From: Holophagales bacterium | GTDB lineage: Bacteria > Acidobacteriota > Thermoanaerobaculia > Multivoradales > Multivoraceae | Direction: 5' to 3' | Assembly (NCBI GenBank): GCA_009837885.1 | Contig: VXSP01000034.1 | Location: 45,066 to 109,065 of the forward strand | Length of the DNA stretch: 64,000 nt | Shown here: positions 54,497 to 64,000 of the stretch, in pieces | Layout: every line of letters starts with the position of its first letter | Position numbering within the stretch: position 1 is the first letter of the stretch | The notes under the pieces: model-generated | Told to the model about the DNA's origin: nothing | The model's database searches: none | What the model saw: the letters and a program-made list of their open reading frames with translations, nothing else | Program-made: the position numbers and the translations under genes

Positions 54497-54618
54497 GGCT
54501 TGCGCATCTCCCATTCAGGAGGTATCGAAGAACCAGCCCGAGTCCTCCGTGCCCCGCCGAACCGTCCGCGCCAAGCCGATACCGACAACAGGACGAACGG
54601 CTCGCGCATCTCCCATTC
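54497..54618 (-). repeat. Direct repeat in the leader of the protease gene
   Basis: Two copies of the 20-mer read on the minus strand as GAATGGGAGATGCGCRAGCC (54497-54516 and 54599-54618, 19 of 20 identical), 102 bases apart. The 312-base stretch 54470-54781 holds no gene I accept. The spacing keeps both copies in one frame (peptide EWEMR each time), so a short coding repeat cannot be excluded; a duplicated RNA or protein-binding element is equally possible. Confidence 0.5.
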
Positions 54619-54781
54619 GGGATACCCCGGTTGCCCAAGACCACTACCCACAGGACCTAGCAGGCCTATCGAGGCAATCGAGCAGTGACGCAAACAAGGG
54701 CGCACACCCCTGCTGCTTCGGCGCAAGAGGTTCCTCCTACCGGTCGCCTCGATCGTCCGCAGCGCGACGTCCGCCCGAACC

Positions 54782-55540
54782 TCAATGCAGCCTGTCCCGG
54801 AAACGCCCGCGGTGGACTCGCGCCACCTCGACCATGTACCCGCGATTGGCTAAGGACGCGGCGCGCTCGATCGAGACTGCGGCCTTCTCCGCTTCGCCCA
54901 CGAGCTCGTAGTAGAGCCCCAGGTACAGATCGGCGTAGAAGCGCGCGCCGGAACCTTCTTCCCGCACCGCGGCCTCGACCTCCGCGACACTCCCCTCGCC
55001 CCGGAACAGCGCGTCGACCTCCTTCATCGGCCGGCGCGCGTCCGGGCCGACCGGCAGCATCGATTCTTGTGCAGCCTCCAGACCCTCCTCGGCCGCGACG
55101 CAGAGCAAGTGCCACACCGCGTTCTCCACGTCGTTCGGATTGACCAGCCGGTGCCGCTCGAACTGGCCCCGGCAGTCAACGAACCTCCCGGCGTAGTAGT
55201 ACGAGATGCCCCGCTGCCAGAGGTACGGACCCTGTGAAGGCTCCAGAGCCACGACCTGATCGAAGTCCTCGATCGAGGCTTCGATCCGGCCGTCCTTGAA
55301 CCGCGCCGACCCCCGCATGAGGTAGAGCTGCCAGTTCCGAGGCTCAGCCTCGATCGCCCGGTCATAGCCGGCGATGGCTGCCTCATAGTCGCCACGAGAC
55401 TCGTGGACGCTCGCCTGCCGCAACAACATCGCCGCGCTGGGCTCTTCTTTGTGCTGCGCCGGGGTCGGCTGGGCGATCGCGCTGCCGGGCGGCATGAGAA
55501 GGCACACGATCAAGAGCGCTCCCGTTAGCGATACGGGCAT
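54782..55540 (-). CDS. Exported tetratricopeptide-repeat protein
   Basis: A 252-residue exported protein. Signal peptide (about 1-24, ending AIAQ) precedes TPR units: AMLLRQASVHESRGDYEAAIAGYDRAIEAEP, LYLMRGSARFKDGRIEASIEDFDQVVALEP and YLWQRGISYYYAGRFVDCRGQFERH (helical pairs with the W/L-G-Y/A-F pattern), and a less regular C-terminal pair ending LVGEAEKAAVSIERAASL. These are general protein-binding solenoids; the partner is not known. ATG 55540 fits the signal; a TTG precedes it in frame. It is divergent from the SDR gene. Confidence 0.8.
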   Translation of the reverse strand: MPVSLTGALLIVCLLMPPGSAIAQPTPAQHKEEPSAAMLLRQASVHESRGDYEAAIAGYDRAIEAEPRNWQLYLMRGSARFKDGRIEASIEDFDQVVALEPSQGPYLWQRGISYYYAGRFVDCRGQFERHRLVNPNDVENAVWHLLCVAAEEGLEAAQESMLPVGPDARRPMKEVDALFRGEGSVAEVEAAVREEGSGARFYADLYLGLYYELVGEAEKAAVSIERAASLANRGYMVEVARVHRGRFRDRLH

Positions 55541-55617
55541 CAAGGGGACTCTACCGGGTACACTTCGCGCGCTTCTGCAGAGCGAAACACGAAGAGACGA
55601 AGGAAGGGATACGCATC

Positions 55618-56496
55618 ATGGGTCTGCTCGACGGAAAGGTTGCACTCGTTACCGGCGCTGGCGGCGGTCTGGGCCGGACACACGCGCTCCTGCTTGCGGA
55701 GGAAGGCGCCGCGGTCGTGGTCAACGATCTGGGCGGAGCGCGGGACGGCACCGGCGCGGGCACCGCGATGGCCGACCAGGTGGCCCAGGAGATCCGTGAC
55801 GCCGGCGGCCGGGCGGTCGCCGACTACGGTTCGGTGTCCGACGGCGATGCCGCCCGGGCGATGGTCCAGCGCGCCGTGGACGAGTTCGGCAAGCTCGACA
55901 TCGCGATCAACAACGCCGGCATCCTGCGCGACAAGTCGTTCAAGAACATGACCGACGACATGTGGGACGTCGTCCTCGACGTCCACCTGCGCGGCACGTA
56001 CCTGGTCACGAAGGCCGCCTACGACCAGATGATCGAGCAGGAATCCGGCGGCCGCATCATCATGACGAGTTCGACTTCGGGCCTGCTCGGCAACTTCGGC
56101 CAGACGAACTACGGCGCCGCGAAGGCGGGGATGGCCGGCTTCATGCGCTGCCTGGCGCTTGAGGGCGCGAAGTACGGCGTGACGGTGAACCTGCTCGCCC
56201 CCGCGGCCTGGTCCCGCCTGACGGAAGACATCATGCCGGAGACGACCGCCGAGCCGCTGGCGCCGGAGAAGGTGTCGCCGGCCGTTGTCTGGCTCTGCAC
56301 CGACGACGCCGCCGACATCACGGGCCGCATCTTCGCGGTCGGCGGCAACAAGGTATCGCTCCTGGCCTGGCAGTCGCTTGAGATCGCCAGCCGGCCGAAC
56401 GACCAGGATCCGTGGGATGTAGCGGCCCTTGGCGAGAAGATCCGCGCCGCCTCCGCCGACTTCCCCAAGCCGATCCACTTCAGCGATCTGATGTAG
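55618..56496 (+). CDS. Short-chain dehydrogenase (hydroxyacyl-CoA dehydrogenase-like)
   Basis: A 292-residue SDR with TGAGGGLGRTHAL (NAD(P) site), NNAGILRD, catalytic Ser in MTSSTSGLLGN and Y-x-x-x-K in TNYGAAKAGM. The GGGLGRTHALLLAEEGAAVVVNDLGG start is the multifunctional-enzyme type 2 (17-beta-HSD4) subgroup, which oxidises 3-hydroxyacyl-CoA; members of it are common in Acidobacteria and Actinobacteria. Cytoplasmic. The 121 bases to the next promoter region contain no gene; transcription is rightward like the sulfite-reductase operon, but the gap argues for separate units. Confidence 0.88.
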   Translation: MGLLDGKVALVTGAGGGLGRTHALLLAEEGAAVVVNDLGGARDGTGAGTAMADQVAQEIRDAGGRAVADYGSVSDGDAARAMVQRAVDEFGKLDIAINNAGILRDKSFKNMTDDMWDVVLDVHLRGTYLVTKAAYDQMIEQESGGRIIMTSSTSGLLGNFGQTNYGAAKAGMAGFMRCLALEGAKYGVTVNLLAPAAWSRLTEDIMPETTAEPLAPEKVSPAVVWLCTDDAADITGRIFAVGGNKVSLLAWQSLEIASRPNDQDPWDVAALGEKIRAASADFPKPIHFSDLM

Positions 56497-56586
56497 CCGG
56501 ACCGCCCGCCGAACAGGCAGTCGTCCTCGGACCCTTGTCCCGGCGCGCAACGTTCGCTGCCGGTTTTGCGTAGAATGTTGACTAAT

Positions 56587-56603
56587 GTGACTGTTATGGT
56601 CAC
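56587..56603 (+). promoter_or_regulatory. Palindromic site upstream of sulfite reductase
   Basis: GTGAC-TGTTATG-GTCAC is a perfect 5-bp inverted repeat with a 7-base spacer. A TTGACT (56578-56583, -35-like) lies just before it in an AT-richer stretch 67 bases upstream of the reductase ATG. A transcription-factor operator for sulfur or nitrogen control is plausible; the factor is unknown. Confidence 0.4.
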
Positions 56604-56669
56604 GAATACGACGAGCGGCACCGCAGCCGGGCTGAACGCCTCGCTCGCAGCACCTGACGAGAACACGCC

Positions 56670-58969
<2,300 letters not shown>

Positions 58970-58970
<1 letters not shown>

Positions 58971-59557
58971 TGGACATGGAAGGCGCGCAGGGCCACACCC
59001 TGGACCATCTGGTCAAGCTGGACCTGAAGGTTCTCGCCAGGGGCGCGTCGGCGGCGGAGCCGGAGGAGTTCATCCCGGTCTTTCACCGCTGGATCACGGA
59101 GCGGGTTCTGCCCGAACTCCTGATCGACGTCGCCGACTACAGCCACGTCCACGAGGGACCGGGCGTGCTGCTCGTGGGCCACGACGCGATCTACGCGTAC
59201 GATCTGAGCCGGGGCGAGCCGGGCCTGCTCTACAGCCGACGCCACGAATCCGGAGCGGAGCTCGCGAGTATCGGCAGCCTCGACCACCGGCTTCGGTCGT
59301 TGCTCGACTGCGCCTTCCGCGCCTGCGACCTGATCGAAGCCGAGCCTCAACTCGACGGCCGGGTCGCTTTCGACCGCCACAGGCTCGAGTTGCGGGTCAA
59401 CGACCGGCTGGTTCCTTCCGACGAGGAGACGGCCCTGACGCTCTCCGGCGCCTTCCGGCGGGCGCTGGCCGAAGCCGGCGTCCGCGATGGCGATGGTCCG
59501 GTCGAGGTGAAGCGGATCGGGGAGCCCCGAGAGCGGCTGACGCTTAGAACCGGCTGA
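58970..59557 (+). CDS. Sulfite-reductase-operon hypothetical protein
   Basis: A 195-residue cytoplasmic protein without a recognised fold. Features: GHTLDHLVKLDLKVLARGAS, RWITERVLPELLIDVADYSHVHEGPGVLLVGHDAIYAYDL and SLLDCAFRACDLIEAEPQLDG. The middle contains a plausible small alpha/beta core (GPGVLLVGHDAIYAYDL). ATG 58970 overlaps the reductase stop by one base (TGATG), so the two are translationally coupled. I recall similar uncharacterised genes next to this kind of reductase; it may assist assembly or activity. Confidence 0.75.
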
Positions 59558-59575
59558 CGGCCGGCGCACCGACAG

Positions 59576-60184
59576 TCAAGCCGGCGCACGCAGGGCGCGC
59601 TCGACGAGCGCCCGCAGTTCCGGCTTCAGTTCCAGCGCCGCCGCGGCCTCGCGGCCGGCGGCCGACATCTTGGGCCAGGTCCTGGCGAGCACTTCAGCCG
59701 TCTTTTCCGGACCCAGACGGCCGGCCAGCGCCTCCAGGTCGTGTTCCAGGAACACCAGGCAGGCCGCGTCCTCCAGCGTCTGCATCTCCTCGGCGGCGCT
59801 CCGGCCCGCACGCTTGAGCACGAGGTTCTGGACCCGTTCCATCTGCTCCCGGCGGTAGCCCGCATCGCGCAGCACCGCGCCCGCCAGGCGGGCATGTTCC
59901 AGCGCGGCCGCGCGCCGCCAGGCGAGGTAGCCCTTGCGTCCCTCAGGATAGTCCGTCCGCGGCAGGCTGAAGCGACGCAAGTGCTGGCAATGGGCAGCGA
60001 GCACCAGAATCTCACCGGCCTCCGGATCGAGCCGTTCGACCCAGGCAGCCATCCGTCGCGAGTACGCCAGCTCCCGTGGCACCCGTTCGCCGTCCACCGT
60101 CGCCGTCGCCGGGTCCTCCCGGTGGAACAGATCGAACCCCGCCACCGCGTTCTGGAAACGCGGCATCAACTCGAAGCTCTTCAC
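59576..60184 (-). CDS. DUF4202 protein
   Basis: A 202-residue protein of the DUF4202 family (HD-like helical, function unknown). Family marks: FHREDPATATVDGERVPRELAYSRRMAAWVERL, AAHCQHLRRFSLPR, GYLAWRRAAALEHARLAG, LEDAACLVFLEHDLEAL and the closing TWPKMSAAGREAA. GTG 60184 directly abuts the stop of the metallo-hydrolase gene, so they are co-transcribed. DUF4202 genes often accompany sulfite reductase genes, consistent with the operon just to the left, though this one is on the other strand. It has no signal peptide. Confidence 0.85.
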   Translation of the reverse strand: MKSFELMPRFQNAVAGFDLFHREDPATATVDGERVPRELAYSRRMAAWVERLDPEAGEILVLAAHCQHLRRFSLPRTDYPEGRKGYLAWRRAAALEHARLAGAVLRDAGYRREQMERVQNLVLKRAGRSAAEEMQTLEDAACLVFLEHDLEALAGRLGPEKTAEVLARTWPKMSAAGREAAAALELKPELRALVERALRAPA

Positions 60185-61123
60185 CTACTCGCCGGCCAGC
60201 TCGCGCTCGACGGTCAGCTTGTGCTCGGCGTTTCGCTGCAGCTCAGCCAGCCAATCGAGATAACCCTGCGGATCGACGAAGGGATGGGAATCCGAGGAAC
60301 CACGCGCCGCCAACCGCTCCGCTCGCTCGAAGATCCTGCCCATCTCGGCGTGGTTCGTGATGTTGACTTCGATCGGATCGCCCTCCTCGCCGGCGAGCCT
60401 CCGGATCCGGGCCACGCTGTCCAGGTAGAGGTTCGTCCGGTGGACTCCCTCGAAGTTGAGGCCCACGCCACCGAAGACGAACGCCCGATGCTCTTCCCCG
60501 CCGTCCCGCGCCGGGAACTCCATCGAAAGGACGCCCTCGGTATGGCCGGGGGTGACGTAGAAGCGGATCTCCGTGTCGCCCAACTGCAGGGTGTCGCCAT
60601 CCGCGATCACCATGTCGCGCACCGGAACGTCGATCTCGTAGCGGGGATCACTCGGCGGCTGTTCAGCCAGCTCCCAGTCGGCTTCAGTCATGCCGACCCG
60701 TGCGCCGTAGGTCTCCTGGAACCTCGCCGCGCCGCCGACATGGTCGAAGTGGCCGTGGGTCACCAGGACGTACTTCAGATCCGAAGGATCAAAGCCCACG
60801 GCGCGGATGCCGTCGATTGCGTTGTCGATGAAGTCGCCATACAGCGATCCGATCAGGATCAGGCCGTCCGTCGTCACCAGGAGATAGGACGACACCCACT
60901 CGATGCCGACGTAGTAGAGGTTGTCGAAGATCTGGAACGGTTCGACCCGCTGCGCCACAGGGTCGTTCCGGAGTCCCCACCCGTCGTCTTCTGCGTCCGC
61001 GGAAACCGCGACGTCGGCATCCGGTGCCTCGTCCGGCGCCGGCGCGGTGCTCCCTCCGCCGCAGGACGCGACGCCAAAGACGATCAGGAATGCGCTCGGA
61101 AGAGCCAGGAAGGGACGTTTCAT
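60185..61123 (-). CDS. Metallo-beta-lactamase-fold lipoprotein
   Basis: A 312-residue lipoprotein (lipobox VASC near residue 20, then Gly/Asp-rich linker). The metallo-beta-lactamase fold is complete: THGHFDH (zinc HxHxDH), VTPGHTEG, and later FGGVGLNFEG in place of the last His strand. Layout matches the B3-like/MBL-fold hydrolase group rather than a proven beta-lactamase; substrate may be a lactam, an acyl-homoserine lactone or an unrelated ester. ATG 61123 gives the lipobox; a TTG 12 bases earlier is possible. Its stop abuts the DUF4202 start. Confidence 0.85.
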   Translation of the reverse strand: MKRPFLALPSAFLIVFGVASCGGGSTAPAPDEAPDADVAVSADAEDDGWGLRNDPVAQRVEPFQIFDNLYYVGIEWVSSYLLVTTDGLILIGSLYGDFIDNAIDGIRAVGFDPSDLKYVLVTHGHFDHVGGAARFQETYGARVGMTEADWELAEQPPSDPRYEIDVPVRDMVIADGDTLQLGDTEIRFYVTPGHTEGVLSMEFPARDGGEEHRAFVFGGVGLNFEGVHRTNLYLDSVARIRRLAGEEGDPIEVNITNHAEMGRIFERAERLAARGSSDSHPFVDPQGYLDWLAELQRNAEHKLTVERELAGE

Positions 61124-61165
61124 CTGCCGGTCCAAGTTACCACGGCGCCTTGATCGGACTGGCCG

Positions 61166-61867
61166 TTACCAGCGCTCGCCATAGGGCCTGAGTTCGACCT
61201 CGAAGCTCCATGCCGACGGATCCTGGTGGGCCACGTACCAGACGTTCTCCGCGATCGCTTCCGGCTTGATGAAGAAGTCATCGGGCTCGTCGGGCCTCCA
61301 CCGCCGCGTCCACTCCAGGTCGATCACCGCGTCGATCACGAAGTACGCTACGTGGACGCCCTGGGGTCCCAGGCTCCGCGCCATCGATTCCGCCAGGATG
61401 CGCTGTCCCGCCTTGGTCGGCGCGAACCCGGCGAAACGCGGTACGCCGCGGCGCGCGGAGGTGTTCCCGGTGACCATGATCGCCCCCCGCCCGGCCTCGA
61501 TCATCGCCGGTGCCAAAGCGCGGGCAAGGTAAAGAAGCCCCATCACGTTGACCTCGAAGTTCGCGCGCAACTGCTCGGGCTCGATCTCCAGGAAATCGCC
61601 GAAGGCGCCGCCTACGGCGTTGTGTACGAGGACCGTCGGCGCGCCGAGATCGCCACGCACCCTGCCCACTGTCTCGCGCACGGCCTCGGAGTCCGAGACG
61701 TCGCAGACGTAGGCGCGCGTGCCCTCGACCTCGGACTCCAGGGCGCGCAGCCGGTCTTCGTTGCGGGCCAGCATCGCCACCCGGTAGCCGCCGGAGGCGA
61801 ATCGCCGGGCGAGAGCCGCCCCGGTGCCGGGGCCGACGCCGGAGATCAGGCACACGGGATCGCTCAT
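61166..61867 (-). CDS. Atypical SDR with Phe for the catalytic Tyr
   Basis: A 233-residue short-chain dehydrogenase-like protein. NAD(P) loop GVGPGTGAALARRF, LARNEDRL, CDVSD and VHNAVGG are as expected, and Ser is present in GNTSARRG. The usual Y-x-x-x-K is F-A-P-T-K, so the catalytic Tyr is replaced. I recall DHRS-like proteins with the same substitution, so it may be a conserved subfamily and not a local mutation. It may bind the cofactor without classical redox chemistry. ATG 61867 follows a short intergenic gap from the divergent outer-membrane gene. Confidence 0.8.
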   Translation of the reverse strand: MSDPVCLISGVGPGTGAALARRFASGGYRVAMLARNEDRLRALESEVEGTRAYVCDVSDSEAVRETVGRVRGDLGAPTVLVHNAVGGAFGDFLEIEPEQLRANFEVNVMGLLYLARALAPAMIEAGRGAIMVTGNTSARRGVPRFAGFAPTKAGQRILAESMARSLGPQGVHVAYFVIDAVIDLEWTRRWRPDEPDDFFIKPEAIAENVWYVAHQDPSAWSFEVELRPYGERW

Positions 61868-61901
61868 CGGCCGCCGACGCTACTTCATTCCCTCCGGCCA
61901 C

Positions 61902-61917
61902 GGAGCTTGCGCGGCAG
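61902..61917 (+). repeat. 16-base core copy of a dispersed repeat
   Basis: GGAGCTTGCGCGGCAG matches the core of the 10097 and 62659 repeats with one mismatch to the former. It is intergenic, upstream of the outer-membrane barrel gene. Confidence 0.4.
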
Positions 61918-62056
61918 AGACTGGGTGCGCTGGCGCGAAGCCCCGGTTTCAGGACTGCTGCCGCGCCCTGGGGCTCCCGGTCCACGGAACCGATCTATAG
62001 CCATTCCTGTATGCTTTGGCGCACGACTTCCTGTGCCGTCTTTCCGGGAGGCCACG

Positions 62057-62665
62057 ATGATGGAACGCCGTTCTTCGATGCCCCGTTTCCTGTCCACGGC
62101 GGCGCCCGGCGCGCTCGCGCTCGTGATGTTGCTGACCGCGTCTCCGGCAGCCGCCGAGCGTGAGCTCTACTTCGGCTTCCACCTCGGCCGCACGGACGTC
62201 GAAGTCAACGCCGACGACGCTCTCGACCAGATCCTCGATGGCGACGGCAACTCGCGGGCGTACGAAATCGGCTTCAGGTTCAACGACAACTTCGCCGTCG
62301 AGGCCGGCTATCACGACCTGTCGGAAGTCGACGGAGCGGTCCGACCCTGCGCGGAGGGCGTGCCCTGCTCGGACATTCCGATCCGCGGCAAGATCAACGT
62401 CCTGTCGGTGGCCATCGTGCCCCAGTACGCGATCACCGGCCGCATCTCCGTCTTCGCGAAGGTCGGCATCGTGTCGTGGGGCGCCGATCTGGAGGACGCG
62501 CTGGACGACTTCGACGTCACCCTCGACGACCTGGACGAGGAAGACCTGGTCTACGGCGTCGGCGCGGAGTTCCAGCTCCTCGGCCGTCTCAGTCTCGTCG
62601 GGCGCTTCGAGTCCATCGGCGGCGACATCGAGACCGTCTCGGTCGGAGCCCGCATCGGCTTCTAG
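62057..62665 (+). CDS. Outer-membrane beta-barrel protein
   Basis: A 202-residue small barrel of the OmpA-like/Opacity type. Signal peptide (about 10-34, ending SPAAA) precedes eight or so amphipathic strands, beginning RELYFGFHLGRTDVEV and including EIGFRFNDNFAVEAGYHDLS, VPQYAITGRISVFAKVGIVSW, VYGVGAEFQLLGRLSLVGRFESI and closing VSVGARIGF with terminal Phe. Asp-rich DDALDDFDVTLDDLDEED is an external loop that may bind cations. GGGAGG lies 5 bases before ATG 62057. It ends in a repeat shared with the porin gene stop. Confidence 0.82.
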   Translation: MMERRSSMPRFLSTAAPGALALVMLLTASPAAAERELYFGFHLGRTDVEVNADDALDQILDGDGNSRAYEIGFRFNDNFAVEAGYHDLSEVDGAVRPCAEGVPCSDIPIRGKINVLSVAIVPQYAITGRISVFAKVGIVSWGADLEDALDDFDVTLDDLDEEDLVYGVGAEFQLLGRLSLVGRFESIGGDIETVSVGARIGF

Positions 62666-62680
62666 GAGCCTGCGCGGTAG
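62659..62680 (+). repeat. 22-base repeat spanning barrel-gene stop codon
   Basis: CTTCTAGGAGCCTGCGCGGTAG, 21 of 22 identical to 10097-10118. In both places the repeat covers the final Phe and stop codon of an outer-membrane protein gene and lies 13-16 bases before the next start. Confidence 0.5.
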
Positions 62681-62695
62681 TGCTAGCGTCCGCGC

Positions 62696-63835
62696 ATGAC
62701 CGACATCACGCCCTACCGCATCGAGATCGACGAAGAGGAACTGACCGACCTTCGCCAGAGGCTCGGCAACACCCGCTGGCCCGAACGCGAGACAGTCGAC
62801 GACTGGACCCAGGGCATTCCGCTCGCCTACACGAAGGAGGTGTGCGAGTACTGGGCTTCCTCCTACGACTGGCGCCGCCTGGAAGGCCGCCTGAACGACC
62901 TCGACCAGTTCAGGACCGAGATCGACGGTCTGGGCATCCACTTCCTCCACCTGCGTTCGAAGCACCGGGGGGCGGCGCCGCTGGTCATGACCCACGGCTG
63001 GCCGGGCTCGATCGTCGAGTTCCTCGACGTGCTCGAGCCGCTGCTCGATCCGACCGCTCACGGCGGCTCCGAGGAGGACGCCTTTCACCTGGTCGTTCCC
63101 GCCCTGCCGGGGTTCGGATTCTCGGACAAGCCAGCCCAGGCCGGCTGGAGCGTGGAGAAGATCGCCGACGCCTGGGCCGAAGTCATGTCGCGGCTCGGCT
63201 ACGAGTGGTACTTCGCCCAGGGCGGCGACTGGGGAGCGGCGGTGAGCACGGCGATCGCGATCCAGGACCACGAGCACTGCCACGGCATCCACCTGAACAT
63301 GCCGACCTCGGGCGTGGACCGGAGCACGATGGACGACCTGACGGACATCGAGAAGGACGCCCTCGCCGGGCTCCAGCACTACCAGGACTGGGACTCCGGC
63401 TACTCCAAGCAGCAGTCGACCCGGCCGCAGACCCTTGGCTACGGCCTGGTGGATTCGCCGGCCGGTCAGGCGGCCTGGATCATCGAGAAGTTCTGGTCCT
63501 GGATGGACTGCGACGGCCACCCGGAGAACGTGCTGACGCGCGACCAGTTGCTCGACAACGTGATGATGTACTGGTTGCCGGCCTGCGGCGCTTCTTCGGG
63601 GCGGCTCTATTGGGAGAGCTTCGGCAGGGGCGGCGGCGATCCGGTCGAGATTCCGGTCGGCTGCAGCATCTTCCCCAAGGAGATCTTCCGCTCCTCCCGG
63701 CGCTGGGCTGAGCGCCGGTACCGGCAGCTCGTCTACTGGAACCGGCTCGAGAAGGGCGGACACTTCGCCGCCTTCGAGGTGCCGGATGTCTTCGTCGACG
63801 AGCTGCGGAAGTGCTACCGCGCGATGCGGGCCTAG
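62696..63835 (+). CDS. Epoxide hydrolase (EHN N-terminal domain, microsomal type)
   Basis: A 379-residue enzyme opening epoxides to diols. The N-terminal EHN domain (YRIEIDEEELTDLRQRLGNTRWPE) is followed by the alpha/beta hydrolase core: HGWPGS oxyanion loop, nucleophile D178 in QGGDWG, the charge-relay/His block KGGHFAAFEVPD and tyrosines of the cap that activate the epoxide. Order and length match bacterial microsomal-type enzymes. ATG 62696 lies 30 bases after the barrel gene; co-transcription is possible. The amidase on the other strand ends 8 bases beyond. Confidence 0.9.
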   Translation: MTDITPYRIEIDEEELTDLRQRLGNTRWPERETVDDWTQGIPLAYTKEVCEYWASSYDWRRLEGRLNDLDQFRTEIDGLGIHFLHLRSKHRGAAPLVMTHGWPGSIVEFLDVLEPLLDPTAHGGSEEDAFHLVVPALPGFGFSDKPAQAGWSVEKIADAWAEVMSRLGYEWYFAQGGDWGAAVSTAIAIQDHEHCHGIHLNMPTSGVDRSTMDDLTDIEKDALAGLQHYQDWDSGYSKQQSTRPQTLGYGLVDSPAGQAAWIIEKFWSWMDCDGHPENVLTRDQLLDNVMMYWLPACGASSGRLYWESFGRGGGDPVEIPVGCSIFPKEIFRSSRRWAERRYRQLVYWNRLEKGGHFAAFEVPDVFVDELRKCYRAMRA

Positions 63836-63842
63836 CGCGCGC

Positions 63843-64000
63843 TCAGGCCTCGTCGACGCTGGCGCGGAACCGCGGCGGCCGGCGATGCGGTGCGGCCTGC
63901 TCGAAGGCCCAGGCGATGCGGATCATCGTCGGCTCGCTCCAGGCCGCGCCGAAGAACGAGACGCCGACCGGCAGGCCGTGGACGTGGCCGGCCGGGACCG
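63843..64000 (-). CDS. Amidase, C-terminal fragment at window edge
   Basis: The minus strand from 64000 to the stop TGA (63845-63843) encodes VPAGHVHGLPVGVSFFGAAW, then SEPTMIRIAWAFEQAAPHRR, then PPRFRASVDEA. This is the end of an amidase-signature-family protein (compare the GLPVGISFFG and LLRIAYAFEQA blocks). The catalytic Ser-Ser-Lys region is outside the window. Only the last 51 codons are visible. Confidence 0.8.
   Translation of the reverse strand, partial: VPAGHVHGLPVGVSFFGAAWSEPTMIRIAWAFEQAAPHRRPPRFRASVDEA

Noticed and set aside
54497..54618. Cyclic-di-GMP-I riboswitch resemblance (GGGCAA...GGGA...GCRAGCC)
   Set aside because: Only fragments of the consensus match and the helical pairing and tetraloop-receptor parts could not be traced; reported only as a repeat.
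56586..56603. CRP/FNR-type binding site
   Set aside because: TGTGA and TCAC are separated by 9 bases, not the 6 required; kept as an unassigned palindrome.

Overview
The window is GC-rich DNA from a Gram-negative bacterium. It carries a TonB-dependent receptor, an outer-membrane porin, an OmpA-sized barrel ending in Phe, several lipoproteins and Tat/Sec-exported enzymes. No rRNA or tRNA is present to fix the lineage. The mix of PQQ-type quinoproteins, c-type cytochromes, secreted sulfatases, Uma2 proteins and a secreted protease with a characteristic C-terminal domain resembles what is seen in Acidobacteriota (Thermoanaerobaculia-like). That lineage call is inference. Coding density is very high and many neighbours overlap by 1-14 bases.

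Layout. 1-11 kb: end of a PlsC-type acyltransferase, lon, a small thioredoxin-fold gene with an in-frame TGA and a SECIS-like hairpin (predicted selenoprotein), two convergent sulfatases, a PPK2 kinase, a small exported protein, and an operon of porin, FMN-binding protein and a b-cytochrome-like membrane protein. 11-22.6 kb: a divergent catabolic-looking locus. Leftward run a TonB receptor, an IclR-helix-turn-helix/GcvT fusion and two PYROXD2-like flavoproteins with 4-base overlaps, then an EamA-like membrane protein; rightward run a Rieske oxygenase, a sodium:solute symporter and a methyltransferase. 22.7-34.3 kb: accessory and housekeeping genes mixed (PD-(D/E)XK-like protein, two Uma2 proteins, GNAT, a peptide-type ABC importer ending in rsgA, a VapBC module, a double GFA protein, an exported thermonuclease).

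34.3-39.2 kb is a compact leftward four-gene operon of unknown function. It encodes a 4-TM coiled-coil protein, a single-TM protein with a VWA-like domain, a MotA/ExbB-like 4-TM protein with a long coiled-coil tail, and a partner with one TM helix containing Glu. This looks like an ion-driven, stator-type membrane machine distantly reminiscent of ZorAB. With the selenoprotein it is the strongest candidate for something undescribed here.

39.3-50.3 kb is a periplasmic oxidation cluster: diheme cytochrome c plus quinoprotein dehydrogenase, a cytochrome c/copper monooxygenase-like fusion, a beta-propeller lipoprotein, an exported epoxide-hydrolase-like enzyme, a second quinoprotein, an AcuI-type reductase and a PQQ-repeat propeller. 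50.5-64 kb: a 1320-residue secreted multidomain serine protease, a TPR protein, an SDR, a sulfite/nitrite reductase with a co-transcribed partner, a metallo-beta-lactamase-fold lipoprotein with a DUF4202 gene, an atypical SDR, an outer-membrane barrel, an epoxide hydrolase, and the C-terminal end of an amidase cut by the window edge.

Dispersed hairpin repeats of REP/REPIN type occur at least at 27.2 and 47.9 kb, with an apparent version lacking the insert at 40.95 kb. Some copies lie inside predicted 5' coding ends and so affect start-site calls.
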